DNA of 64,000 bases. Source: Pseudomonas protegens (GTDB taxonomy: Bacteria; Pseudomonadota; Gammaproteobacteria; Pseudomonadales; Pseudomonadaceae). The stretch lies in contig NZ_CP031396.1 in the NCBI RefSeq assembly GCF_003363755.1, positions 4,285,001 to 4,349,000 of the forward strand, in the 5' to 3' direction. The position numbers and the translations under genes are program-made. Positions 1 through 7,670 of the stretch are shown piece by piece (the first letter of the stretch is position 1; every line of letters begins with the position of its first letter). The notes under the pieces are model-generated. The model was not told where the DNA came from and made no database searches. It was given only the letters and a program-made list of their open reading frames with translations.

Positions 1-100
1 CGACAGCCGCGGCGTGCCCTTTGTGATCATGCAGGGTCGCCTGGGCGGTAGCGCCATGGCCGCCGCCGCCGTCAACGCCCTGGCCACGGAGATCGAATGA
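1..100 (+). CDS. cobH: Precorrin-8X methylmutase, C-terminal fragment
   Basis: Only the last 32 residues are inside the window. They read as the glycine/alanine-rich C-terminus (IMQGRLGGSAMAAAAVNAL) of CobH/CbiC, which moves a methyl group from C-11 to C-12 of the corrin ring. The stop codon overlaps the start of the next gene (ATGA, 97-100), and that gene is cobI, which fits a cobalamin operon. The call relies on this short tail plus context; the catalytic histidine lies outside the window. Confidence 0.8.
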   Translation, partial: DSRGVPFVIMQGRLGGSAMAAAAVNALATEIE

Positions 101-831
101 TGCAGCAACCTGGACGTTTGATCGGCCTTGGCGTGGGTCCTGGTGATCCGGAGCTGATTACCCTGAAGGCCCTGCGCCTGCTGCGCGAGTCGCCGGTGGT
201 GGCCTACTTCGTGGCCAAGGGCAAGAAAGGCAACGCCTTCGGCATCATCGAAGGGCACCTGCAACAGGCCCAGACCCTGCTGCCGCTGGTGTACCCGGTG
301 ACCACCGAAGTGCTGCCGGCGCCGCTGTCCTACGAGCAAGTGATCAGCGATTTCTACGACAGCGCCAGCCAGGAGCTGGCGCTGCATCTGGATGCCGGTC
401 GGGATGTGGCGGTGATCTGCGAAGGCGACCCGTTCTTCTACGGTTCCTACATGTACCTGCACGATCGTCTGGCCGAGCGTTACCAGGCCGAAGTGGTGCC
501 CGGGGTGTGCTCGATGCTGGGCGGCGCGTCGGTGCTGGGCGCGCCGCTGGTGTATCGCAACCAGAGCCTGTCGGTGCTCTCGGGCGTGCTGCCACATGAC
601 GAACTCAAGCGGCGTCTGGCGGACGCCGACGCGGCGGTGGTGATGAAGCTGGGGCGCAATTTCCCCAAGGTGCGCCAGGTCCTGGAAGAGCTGGGGCTGG
701 CGCAGCGTGCGCTGTATGTCGAGCGCGCCACCATGGCCAACCAGAAGATCGTGCCGCTGGATGACGTGGAGCCGATGTCCTCGCCGTACTTCTCGCTGAT
801 TATCGTGCCCGGCGAAAGGTGGCAAGGCTGA
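97..831 (+). CDS. cobI: Precorrin-2 C(20)-methyltransferase
   Basis: A 244-residue SAM-dependent tetrapyrrole methylase that methylates precorrin-2 at C-20 in the aerobic B12 pathway. The N-terminus carries the family motif GLGVGPGDPELITLKALR (about residues 11-28). GDPFFYGSYMYL around residue 110 is the second conserved region, and the PGVCSMLGGA region follows near residue 135. Length is normal for CobI/CbiL. It is translationally coupled at both ends: ATGA overlap with cobH, and its TGA (829-831) overlaps the ATG of the cbiG-cobJ fusion. The second Met (position 100) is an alternative start. Confidence 0.95.
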   Translation: MMQQPGRLIGLGVGPGDPELITLKALRLLRESPVVAYFVAKGKKGNAFGIIEGHLQQAQTLLPLVYPVTTEVLPAPLSYEQVISDFYDSASQELALHLDAGRDVAVICEGDPFFYGSYMYLHDRLAERYQAEVVPGVCSMLGGASVLGAPLVYRNQSLSVLSGVLPHDELKRRLADADAAVVMKLGRNFPKVRQVLEELGLAQRALYVERATMANQKIVPLDDVEPMSSPYFSLIIVPGERWQG

Positions 832-2552
832 TGGCCCGTTCAATTCCGGCCATCGTCATCCTTGGCCAAGGCAGTCTCGACACCGCACGGCAGATCCAGC
901 GGCTGTATCCCGATTCGTTGATCCACGGTCTGGCGGAACGGGTCGAAGGCGCTGATCGGATCTACCACGAATTCGGCGCCACCCTGCGCCAGCTGTATCA
1001 ACAGGACAGGCCCATCATCGCCCTGTGTGCGGCGGGTATCGTGATCCGCACCCTGGCCCCGCTGCTGCTGGAAAAAGGCGCCGAACCGCCGGTGCTGGCA
1101 GTGGCCGAAGACGGCAGCGCCGTGGTGCCGCTGCTGGGTGGCCTGGGCGGCGTCAACGTCATGGCCCGGGAAATCGCCGCGGGCCTTGGCGTGGCTGCGG
1201 CCATTACCACCAGTGGCGAACTGCGCTTTGGCACCTGCCTGCTCAACCCGCCCAGCGGTTATGCCCTGGGCGACCTGGAGCTGGGCAAGCGCTTTGTCTC
1301 CGACCTGCTGGGTGGCGAAAGCGTGCGCATCGAAGGCGCCGCGCCCTGGCTGGCCGCGGCCAAGCTGCCCGAGAACGATCAGGCCCGCCTGACCATCCGG
1401 GTCGGCTCTGCCGAGCGCGAGCCTGCGGCCAATGAGCTGCTGATCTACCCCCGCAGCGTCCTGGTCGCTTGCCGTAGCGGCCAGCTTGCTGGCGAAAGCG
1501 ATACCAGCCTCGCTACCCACATCCGTCAGGCCCTGCATCAGGCGCGCATCGCCGTGCAGTCCGTCGCCTGCCTGCTGGCGGCCGACAGTGACATGGCTGA
1601 CCGCGCCCTGCATCAGGCGGCTGCGCAACTGGGTGTGCCACTGCGTTTCCTGCCGGCCGCCGGCAGTGTCGTCGAACTGGCACAGCAAGCCGTTCCGCAG
1701 TTGCTGCCGCCGCTGAAGGTGGGGGAGGACATCGCCATCGCCGTGGCCAGCCAGCCCCTGGACCTCGAACAGATCGGCCGGCCCCGTGGGCGCCTGGCGG
1801 TGATCGGTCTTGGCCCGGGGGCAGCCGAACTCATGGTGCCGGCGGTGAAAGCCGAACTGGCCCGGGCCAACGACATCCTCGGTTATGAAACCTACGTGCG
1901 CATGGCCGGCCCGTTCCGCGCCGATCAGGTGATGCACTGCACTGACAACCGCGAAGAAATGCAGCGCGCCCGGCACGCCTTCGAACTGGCGGCCCAGGGC
2001 CGTTCGGTGGTGGTGGTGTCGTCCGGTGATCCGGGGGTGTTTGCCATGGCCGCGGCGGTCCTGGAAGCCCTGCACGAATCCAGCGATCCGGCCTGGCATC
2101 GTGTCGACCTGGAGATCCTCCCGGGCGTCTCCGCCTCACTGGCCACCGCCGCCCAGGCCGGCGCACCGCTGGGTCATGACTTCTGCGTGCTGTCGCTGTC
2201 CGACAACCTCAAGCCCTGGGACATCATCGAGAAGCGCCTGGACCTCGCCTCCCAGGCCGATCTGGCCCTGGCCTTCTACAACCCGATCTCCCGTTCCCGA
2301 CCCTGGCAACTGGGCCGGGCCCTGGAGATCGTGCGCCAGCACCGCACGCCGCAAACCCCGGTGGTGCTGGGACGGGATATCGGTCGTCCGGGGCAGACCC
2401 TGCGGGTCATCACCCTGGGCGAGCTGACCCCGGAGCAGGTGGACATGCGCACCATGGTGCTGGTGGGCTCTTCCACCACCTGCGTGTTCCCCCGGGCCGA
2501 GGGTGGCGAGTGGGTCTACACGCCGCGCTGGTACGGCAATAAACCCATGTAG
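831..2552 (+). CDS. cobJ: Fused CbiG / precorrin-3B C(17)-methyltransferase (CbiG-CobJ)
   Basis: A 573-residue two-domain protein. Residues 1 to about 300 resemble CbiG, the cobalt-precorrin-5A hydrolase (GGLGGVN near residue 103, TTSGELRFG near 126). Residues 320-573 are a CobJ/CbiH methylase with GLGPG (326-330) and a GDPGVFAMA loop. CobJ performs C-17 methylation and ring contraction. The ATG at 831 overlaps the cobI stop and is preferred over the in-frame GTG at 819. The CbiG part belongs to the anaerobic route in enterics but is commonly fused to CobJ in pseudomonads, so its role here is uncertain. The TAG stop falls inside a REP-like repeat. Confidence 0.92.
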   Translation: MARSIPAIVILGQGSLDTARQIQRLYPDSLIHGLAERVEGADRIYHEFGATLRQLYQQDRPIIALCAAGIVIRTLAPLLLEKGAEPPVLAVAEDGSAVVPLLGGLGGVNVMAREIAAGLGVAAAITTSGELRFGTCLLNPPSGYALGDLELGKRFVSDLLGGESVRIEGAAPWLAAAKLPENDQARLTIRVGSAEREPAANELLIYPRSVLVACRSGQLAGESDTSLATHIRQALHQARIAVQSVACLLAADSDMADRALHQAAAQLGVPLRFLPAAGSVVELAQQAVPQLLPPLKVGEDIAIAVASQPLDLEQIGRPRGRLAVIGLGPGAAELMVPAVKAELARANDILGYETYVRMAGPFRADQVMHCTDNREEMQRARHAFELAAQGRSVVVVSSGDPGVFAMAAAVLEALHESSDPAWHRVDLEILPGVSASLATAAQAGAPLGHDFCVLSLSDNLKPWDIIEKRLDLASQADLALAFYNPISRSRPWQLGRALEIVRQHRTPQTPVVLGRDIGRPGQTLRVITLGELTPEQVDMRTMVLVGSSTTCVFPRAEGGEWVYTPRWYGNKPM

Positions 2553-2610
2553 GAGCCGGCTTGCCGGCGAAGGCGCTCGTAAGATCGCCATCGCCGGCAG
2601 CGGCTTCTAG
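2549..2610. repeat. REP doublet (REPIN-like) at cobJ 3' end
   Basis: 2549-2571 begins GTAGGAGCCGGC and continues TTGCCGGCGAA, the typical Pseudomonas REP hairpin. A degraded inverted mate (CGCCGGCAGCGGCTTCTA) follows at about 2589-2606. The same head sequence recurs at 28523 and 54367 and, inverted, at 54325. It lies between convergent genes. Confidence 0.8.
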
Positions 2611-2619
2611 CGTGCAGGG

Positions 2620-3072
2620 TCACTCATCATCCTGGTCCTTGTCCTTGGCGGTCAGCAGCCAGGTGATGAATTCGAAGAAGCCGGCCCATCTGGCCGGGAT
2701 GCGGCCGGCGACGAAAGCTTCCCGGTCGCCCAGGTCGAAATCCCAGACGCCGCCGCTGTCCTTGTCCAGCAGGTAGCCGCCTTCACCTTGCAACGAGGTG
2801 AAGGCGACGAAGTTCTCTGGCAACTCCCAGACTTCATGAATGAACTCGGTGCACATCAGGATTTCATCACTGGGCCCGTCGATATCCATCAGCACTTCGT
2901 AGCTCGCCCGGCTTTCGAAGTCGGCGGGGTGACAGGCCAGATAGATCTGGGCGAACTCGCTGTCCAGGGCAATCCCCAATGTTGCCAACGCTCGGGTGAC
3001 CTCGGCGGTGTCGGGGCGCGCGCGGAAGCGGGGCTGGGCTTCGATCAGGCTGACCAACTGCTGGGGAATCAT
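2620..3072 (-). CDS. SMI1/KNR4 (SUKH) family protein
   Basis: A 150-residue acidic protein. The pattern PADFESRASYEVLMDIDGPSDEI followed by aromatic positions (FVAFTS, GGYLLDKDSGGVWDFD, ARWAGFFEFITWLL) resembles the SUKH fold, in which small alpha/beta proteins often act as immunity proteins against secreted toxins. The start at 3072 overlaps the stop of the upstream CPCC gene (ATGA), so this is the last gene of a coupled trio. No signal peptide or membrane segment is visible. Family membership is inferred from sequence character only; a cognate toxin is not in the window. Confidence 0.6.
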   Translation of the reverse strand: MIPQQLVSLIEAQPRFRARPDTAEVTRALATLGIALDSEFAQIYLACHPADFESRASYEVLMDIDGPSDEILMCTEFIHEVWELPENFVAFTSLQGEGGYLLDKDSGGVWDFDLGDREAFVAGRIPARWAGFFEFITWLLTAKDKDQDDE

Positions 3073-3614
3073 GGGGTGTCCTTGCTGATGTGTGGCCACT
3101 TGTCCAAGGGCAGGCGGCCCTGCTGCCGGGCAAAGTGTTCCCGGGCCTGGCCCAGGGTTTTGTGGTTGGGGCCGCTCAGCACATCCAGCGCCTGGCTGCC
3201 GTCGTCCTCCCAATGGCAGAGGTCGCAGATCTGGTAGTCGCCCCGCGCCGAGAGGGTTCGATAACCGCAGCAGGGGCAGGCCTCCAGGTACTCGATGTCC
3301 GCGCTGACGGCGTAGTCGCCCAGCCCGGCTTCACGCAGGCAGCGCATCAGGTAGTGGTGGGTCACGCCGCGGTATTCGGCGCGCAGGGCGATCAGCAGCA
3401 GGGCGTCGTAGCGCGGGGCCTGCGGGTCTTCCGGGGGCTCCGGCTGCGCCCTGAGCTGTTGTTGCAGGCTGGGTGGGAGTGCGGCGAACTCAAGGTCGTC
3501 GCTGTCTATTCCCCACCAGTTCAGGAGGTGGGAGGCGCGGGCGGCGGCGTCGAGGCCGGGCAACCGCTGGCGGCTGAGGAGGTCGATGGCGGCGGTGGCG
3601 GTCAGTTTTTTCAT
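3069..3614 (-). CDS. CPCC-type cysteine-rich protein
   Basis: A 181-residue cytoplasmic protein. The C-terminal third holds CPCCGYRTLSARGDYQICDLCHWEDDG, the hallmark of the cysteine-rich CPCC family (two CxxC-like pairs that probably bind zinc). The N-terminal part (LLSRQRLPGLDAAARASHLLNWWGID) is helical and not recognised. The start MKKLTATAA at 3614 overlaps the stop of the upstream gene (3611-3613), better than the in-frame Met 9 codons earlier. The stop overlaps the SUKH gene start. CPCC proteins occur among immunity-type gene sets, but the biochemical role is unknown. Confidence 0.75.
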   Translation of the reverse strand: MKKLTATAAIDLLSRQRLPGLDAAARASHLLNWWGIDSDDLEFAALPPSLQQQLRAQPEPPEDPQAPRYDALLLIALRAEYRGVTHHYLMRCLREAGLGDYAVSADIEYLEACPCCGYRTLSARGDYQICDLCHWEDDGSQALDVLSGPNHKTLGQAREHFARQQGRLPLDKWPHISKDTP

Positions 3615-4090
3615 CGGGCTCGGTGGCAGTGCAAGGGGCATGGCCAGGCCAGGGTCAACTGATCGGGGCGCTCCAGAGGGATCTGCACGCTGACACCGGA
3701 GGTCGACTCGGCATAGAGGTGTCGGTCCTGGATCTCGACCCGGTTGAAGGGATTGGTGTCCCTCAGGACCAGCAGCCAGATCAGGGCCTCAGAATCTTTC
3801 TCCTGCAATGCCAGGAAACCATCCCCGCCATGCGCGGCACACTCGCCGGCCCGGGCCTGCAAGGCGCCGTTGCCGGCGACGCACAGCGCCAGGGTCGCGA
3901 GGCCCTCGTCGTCCTGATGAGCGTCGCAGTCCGAGGCCGGCAGCCACACCTTGTTGATCAGTCGGGGATGCTCATGGGGCAGCTCGAACAGGCAGTAGAA
4001 GCCCGAGCCCAGGGCGAGTGAGTTGTCCCTGGGGTAGCGTTCGTCCTGCCATCGTTGCTGGATGAGCTGGCGATCTTCATGGCCGGGCAT
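3611..4090 (-). CDS. Hypothetical protein, first gene of the CPCC/SUKH trio
   Basis: A 159-residue protein not recognised as a known family. It has no signal peptide or transmembrane helix, several cysteines (FYCLFE, SDC, ALCVAG, ECAAH, WPCPLHCH), and a beta-rich pattern (ALIWLLVLRDTNPFNRVEIQDRHLYAE). The stop overlaps the CPCC gene start, so the three proteins are probably made from one message. The upstream gap to the marC-family gene is only 33 bp, so the trio may be read through from it. A stand-alone immunity-like or stress function is a guess. Confidence 0.55.
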   Translation of the reverse strand: MPGHEDRQLIQQRWQDERYPRDNSLALGSGFYCLFELPHEHPRLINKVWLPASDCDAHQDDEGLATLALCVAGNGALQARAGECAAHGGDGFLALQEKDSEALIWLLVLRDTNPFNRVEIQDRHLYAESTSGVSVQIPLERPDQLTLAWPCPLHCHRAR

Positions 4091-4123
4091 GTGACATTCC
4101 TTGTCCGCTGGGTCGTGCCGCTG

Positions 4124-4720
4124 TTAGGGCACCAGATAGCCTTTGACCCCGGTGAAGATGATCTGCGCCGCCAGGGCGCAGACGAACAGTCCCATCAGCC
4201 GGCTGACGATCTGCAGGCCCTGGTCGCCAAGGATGCGCTCGATGCGGTTGGACAGGTACAGCACCACGCCCACGGTGAGGCTGGCCAGGGCGATGCTGAG
4301 AATGGCGGTGAGCTTGTCGTCCCAGTGGGGCTGGCTGACCCCCATCACCAGCAGGGCGCCGATGGTGCCCGGGCCCACGGTCAGGGGAATGGTCAGCGGC
4401 ACGATGGTCACGTCCTGTTGTACGTTGTCGGTCTGTACCGCCGACTTGCCCTGGGCCATGCCCAGGGCCGAGATGAACAGCACGCTGCCGGCACCGATGC
4501 GGAAGGCGTCCACGGTGATGCCGAACACGCTGAAGATCACCCGCCCGAACAGGTACAGCAAGACGCTGGAGACCAGGGTAGCCAGGGCGACTTTCCAGGC
4601 CAGGCGCCGGCGCTCCTTGGAGGAGTAGCCGCGGGTCAGGCTGATGAAGCATGAGAGGACGAAGAACGGGCTATAGAGCACCAGCATCTTCAGGTAAACG
4701 CTGAACAGCACGTGGAGCAT
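4124..4720 (-). CDS. MarC-family (NAAT) integral membrane protein
   Basis: A 198-residue hydrophobic protein with about six transmembrane segments. The family core is visible: FISLTRGYSSKERRR near residue 26, FRIGAGSVLFISALGMAQGK near 73, and VPLTIPLTVGPGTIGALL near 107, which is the diagnostic PLTxGPG stretch. MarC/UPF0056 proteins are inner-membrane proteins once linked to multiple antibiotic resistance; the transported substrate is not established. It follows retS on the same strand after a 63-bp gap. Confidence 0.9.
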   Translation of the reverse strand: MLHVLFSVYLKMLVLYSPFFVLSCFISLTRGYSSKERRRLAWKVALATLVSSVLLYLFGRVIFSVFGITVDAFRIGAGSVLFISALGMAQGKSAVQTDNVQQDVTIVPLTIPLTVGPGTIGALLVMGVSQPHWDDKLTAILSIALASLTVGVVLYLSNRIERILGDQGLQIVSRLMGLFVCALAAQIIFTGVKGYLVP

Positions 4721-4783
4721 GGCGGGAGCTCACGACTAGGGAGGGCGAGCCAGAGTTTAACAGGCGCCGCGCAGGCTGTCGGC

Positions 4784-7570
4784 TCAACTGGTGTGTGCGG
4801 TGCTGCGCTCGCGCAGGTCGCGCTGGGTGACCCAGTGCTCCACCAGCTCGCGCAGTTGCGACAACTCCACCGGCTTGGCCATGTGCCCGTCCATGCCGGC
4901 CTGGCGCGCGCGCTCCTTGTGCTCGGCGAGGATGTGCGCGGTCAGCGCCACCACCGGGGTGCGCACCCGTTGGTTGCCGACTTCCCAGGCCCGCAACTGC
5001 TGGGTGGCGGAGAAGCCGTCGAGCACCGGCATTTCGCAGTCCATGAGCACCAGGTCGTAGCGCTTGGCCTTCATGGCCTGCAAGGCCTCTTCGCCGTTGC
5101 TGGCGGTGTCGGGCTGCAGATTGAGCTTGCCCAGCATGCCGCGGATGACCTTGGTGGAGATGCTGTTGTCTTCGGCCACCAGGATGCTGAAGTCGCTGGG
5201 AACGGTGATCGGCGCCGGACCCGGTGCCGGGTTCAGGGGCATGTTGTAGGGCGCGGTGGGGGCCTTGTCGCGTTGGCTGAGCTCGTCGGCCAGAGTGGTC
5301 TTGAGGGTGTAGCCGGCCACCGGCTTGGCGAGGATGCGCTTGATCCCGGCATTGCGCGCAATCACCTTGCTCGGCGCGTTGCTGATGCCGGTGAGCATGA
5401 TCAGCAGGATGTCGTGGTTCAGGCTCGGGTCTTCCTTGATCTTCGCTGCCAGCTGCATGCCGGTCATGCCGGGCATGTTCTGGTCCAGCAGCACCACATC
5501 GAAATAGTCCCGCAGGTGCGCCTTGGTCCGCAGCAGGGCCAGGGCTTCCTTGCCCGAAGGCACGGCGCTGACGTTCAGTCCCCAGGCGCTGCATTGCTGC
5601 ACCAGCACCTTGCGGCAGGTGTCGTTATCGTCCACCACCAGCACCCGCGCGCCCTGCAAGGGGCCGTCGAGGTCGGCGGTGGGATGTTCCAGGCGCTCGG
5701 CGTCCAGGGGCAGGGTCAACCACAGGGTGCTGCCCTGGTTGGTGCCGCTCTTGATGCCGAATTCGCCGTGCATCAGCAGGATCAACTGGCGGGCGATCAC
5801 CAGCCCCAGGTTGCCCCCCAGACGGGTGGTGGCGAGGAAGTTCTTGCTGTGCAGTTCGGTGTGCAGCAGCGCTTCGCGCTCCTCGGTATCCATGGGCTGG
5901 CCGCTGTCTTGTACGGCAATGCGCAGGCGCGGTTTGCTGCTGCGCTCGTCGAGGGCGACGACGATCAGCACTTCGCCTTCGTCGGTCTTCTTCAGGGCGT
6001 TTTCCAACAGGCTCAGCAGGGCCTGGCGCAGGCGCGTCGGATCGCCGCTGATGACCCGCGGCACCTGGGGCTGGATGAAACTGATCAGCTCGACGTTCTG
6101 CTGTTCGGCCTTGGCCCGGAAGATACTCAGGCAATCCTCGATCAGGGCGTTGAGGTCGAACTGCACGTCGTCCAGTTCGATCTGCCCGGACTCCAGCTTG
6201 GAGATGTCGAGGATCTCGTTGATCAGGGTCAGCAGCTCGTTGCCTGCACTGTGAATGGTCTGCACATAATCACGTTGCTTGACCGACAGTGGGGTGCCCA
6301 GCAGTAACTCAGTCATGCCCAGCACGCCGTTCATCGGCGTACGGATCTCGTGGCTGATCTTGGCCAGGAACTCGGCCTTGGCATTGATCTCGGCGGTGCT
6401 GGCGGCCAGGTCGCGGCTGACACTGAATCGGTTCTCGGTGATGTTGCGCTGGCGCTCGCCCAAGGCAATGCTCATCAGCAACCCGGCGATGCACACCACG
6501 CTCAGCAGGGTGACGATCAACCCTTGCGGCGCTACCAGGGTCAGGCCCAGCAGCGCCGGGAGAATCACCAGGGTGCCGAGGTTGAAAATCACCATGGCGG
6601 TGACGAACAGCCGGGCCGGACGATAGCCCTGGTGCCAGTGGTAGGCGCCAACGAACAGCATGCTCAGGCCGGCCAGGGCCACCAGGCCGTAGGTGATGAT
6701 GTTCAGCGGCAGGGTGTTGACGAACAGCAGCAACAGACCGAACAGGCCGATCAGCAGAATATTGCCCAGCAGCAAGCGGTTCAGCGGGTGCGGGCCCAGT
6801 GGAGCGAAGAAGCGGTAGGCGAACATCATGCCGCAGGGCGCGGTCAGCAGCAGGGCCACGTAGGCGCCCGGTGTCTGCAACGCTTGCCAGTCCGGTAACC
6901 AGGGACCGAGCAGGTTCAGCAGCATCAACAGGCTGAGGGTCAGCAGGCCTTCACAGGCTGCCAGCCACAGGCTGCTGCGTGAACGGGTGTAGGCGAAGCG
7001 GGTGAGGTTGTGCAGGATCAGCATCGCCAGGCAGCCGAACAACAGGCCGTAGATCAGTGTCTGGCTCTGGTCGGCGGCGCTCATCACTGCCGATTGCAGG
7101 GTGATGTAGGGACGCAGTTCATGTTCGGACACCAGGCGCAGATAGACGTCCAGCGGCTTGGCACTTTGCGGCAGTGGCAGCATGAAGTCGCTGCTGGGCA
7201 AAGGCTTTTGGGCTTGCGACTGGCTGGCGCCGGTGTTCACTTGTTCGATCAGCTTGTCGCCGTCGAGCACGTAGAGATTCAGGTGGGACAGGTCGGGGGC
7301 GAAGATCCGCAGGATCTGCTCGTGGGTTCCCGGTTGGAGCTTGAAGCGCAACCACAGGGCGCCGTCGGGTTCGGCTGCGGTCAGTTTGTCCAGTTCGATG
7401 GGGCTGAATTGGTTGGTGTAGCGCGGGGAGCGGATATCACTGAGCTGCAGGTCGGCCTGTTCGTCGAGCAAAACCGCCCAGCCACTGCCTTGAGCGGCCA
7501 GGGCCGGATTCAAGCAGAGCAAGGTCAGCAATGTGACGGTGAAGCCTAGGGCGGTCCTGAGCCAGCGCAC
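4784..7570 (-). CDS. retS: Hybrid sensor kinase RetS
   Basis: A 928-residue inner-membrane hybrid sensor. In order: signal peptide (1-25), periplasmic 7TMR-DISMED2 domain (about 30-160), a seven-helix 7TMR segment (about 172-370), HisKA with HEIRTPMNG (His407), a poorly conserved ATPase domain (about 500-625), receiver 1 (VLVVDDN at 643, Asp696) and receiver 2 (ILVAEDN at 796, Asp844). This architecture and the position next to purD match RetS, which in P. aeruginosa binds GacS and blocks the Gac/Rsm cascade, favouring acute over biofilm traits. Its ATPase G-boxes look degenerate (DSGQPMD; GGNLGLVIA), consistent with a non-catalytic partner kinase. Confidence 0.92.
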   Translation of the reverse strand: MRWLRTALGFTVTLLTLLCLNPALAAQGSGWAVLLDEQADLQLSDIRSPRYTNQFSPIELDKLTAAEPDGALWLRFKLQPGTHEQILRIFAPDLSHLNLYVLDGDKLIEQVNTGASQSQAQKPLPSSDFMLPLPQSAKPLDVYLRLVSEHELRPYITLQSAVMSAADQSQTLIYGLLFGCLAMLILHNLTRFAYTRSRSSLWLAACEGLLTLSLLMLLNLLGPWLPDWQALQTPGAYVALLLTAPCGMMFAYRFFAPLGPHPLNRLLLGNILLIGLFGLLLLFVNTLPLNIITYGLVALAGLSMLFVGAYHWHQGYRPARLFVTAMVIFNLGTLVILPALLGLTLVAPQGLIVTLLSVVCIAGLLMSIALGERQRNITENRFSVSRDLAASTAEINAKAEFLAKISHEIRTPMNGVLGMTELLLGTPLSVKQRDYVQTIHSAGNELLTLINEILDISKLESGQIELDDVQFDLNALIEDCLSIFRAKAEQQNVELISFIQPQVPRVISGDPTRLRQALLSLLENALKKTDEGEVLIVVALDERSSKPRLRIAVQDSGQPMDTEEREALLHTELHSKNFLATTRLGGNLGLVIARQLILLMHGEFGIKSGTNQGSTLWLTLPLDAERLEHPTADLDGPLQGARVLVVDDNDTCRKVLVQQCSAWGLNVSAVPSGKEALALLRTKAHLRDYFDVVLLDQNMPGMTGMQLAAKIKEDPSLNHDILLIMLTGISNAPSKVIARNAGIKRILAKPVAGYTLKTTLADELSQRDKAPTAPYNMPLNPAPGPAPITVPSDFSILVAEDNSISTKVIRGMLGKLNLQPDTASNGEEALQAMKAKRYDLVLMDCEMPVLDGFSATQQLRAWEVGNQRVRTPVVALTAHILAEHKERARQAGMDGHMAKPVELSQLRELVEHWVTQRDLRERSTAHTS

Positions 7571-7630
7571 GGCGAAATCCCTTCATTGGTTGATGCCTGA
7601 TTATAACTATGCGCGGCGTGATCACCGCAC

Positions 7631-7653
7631 GGCAAGGGCGCGAGGCCCTTGCC
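7631..7653 (-). terminator. Hairpin after purD
   Basis: Perfect 9-bp stem (GGCAAGGGC / GCCCTTGCC) with a 5-nt loop, just beyond the purD stop and before retS. No T-run follows on either strand, so it may be an mRNA-stabilising or attenuating hairpin rather than a true terminator. Confidence 0.45.
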
Positions 7654-7670
7654 GGGGGGCGCTGGCAGCT

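Noticed and set aside
840..2099. 419-codon open frame on the minus strand
   Set aside because: It lies wholly inside cbiG-cobJ; its sequence is Gln/His/Gly-rich with no motif, a typical shadow of high-GC coding DNA.
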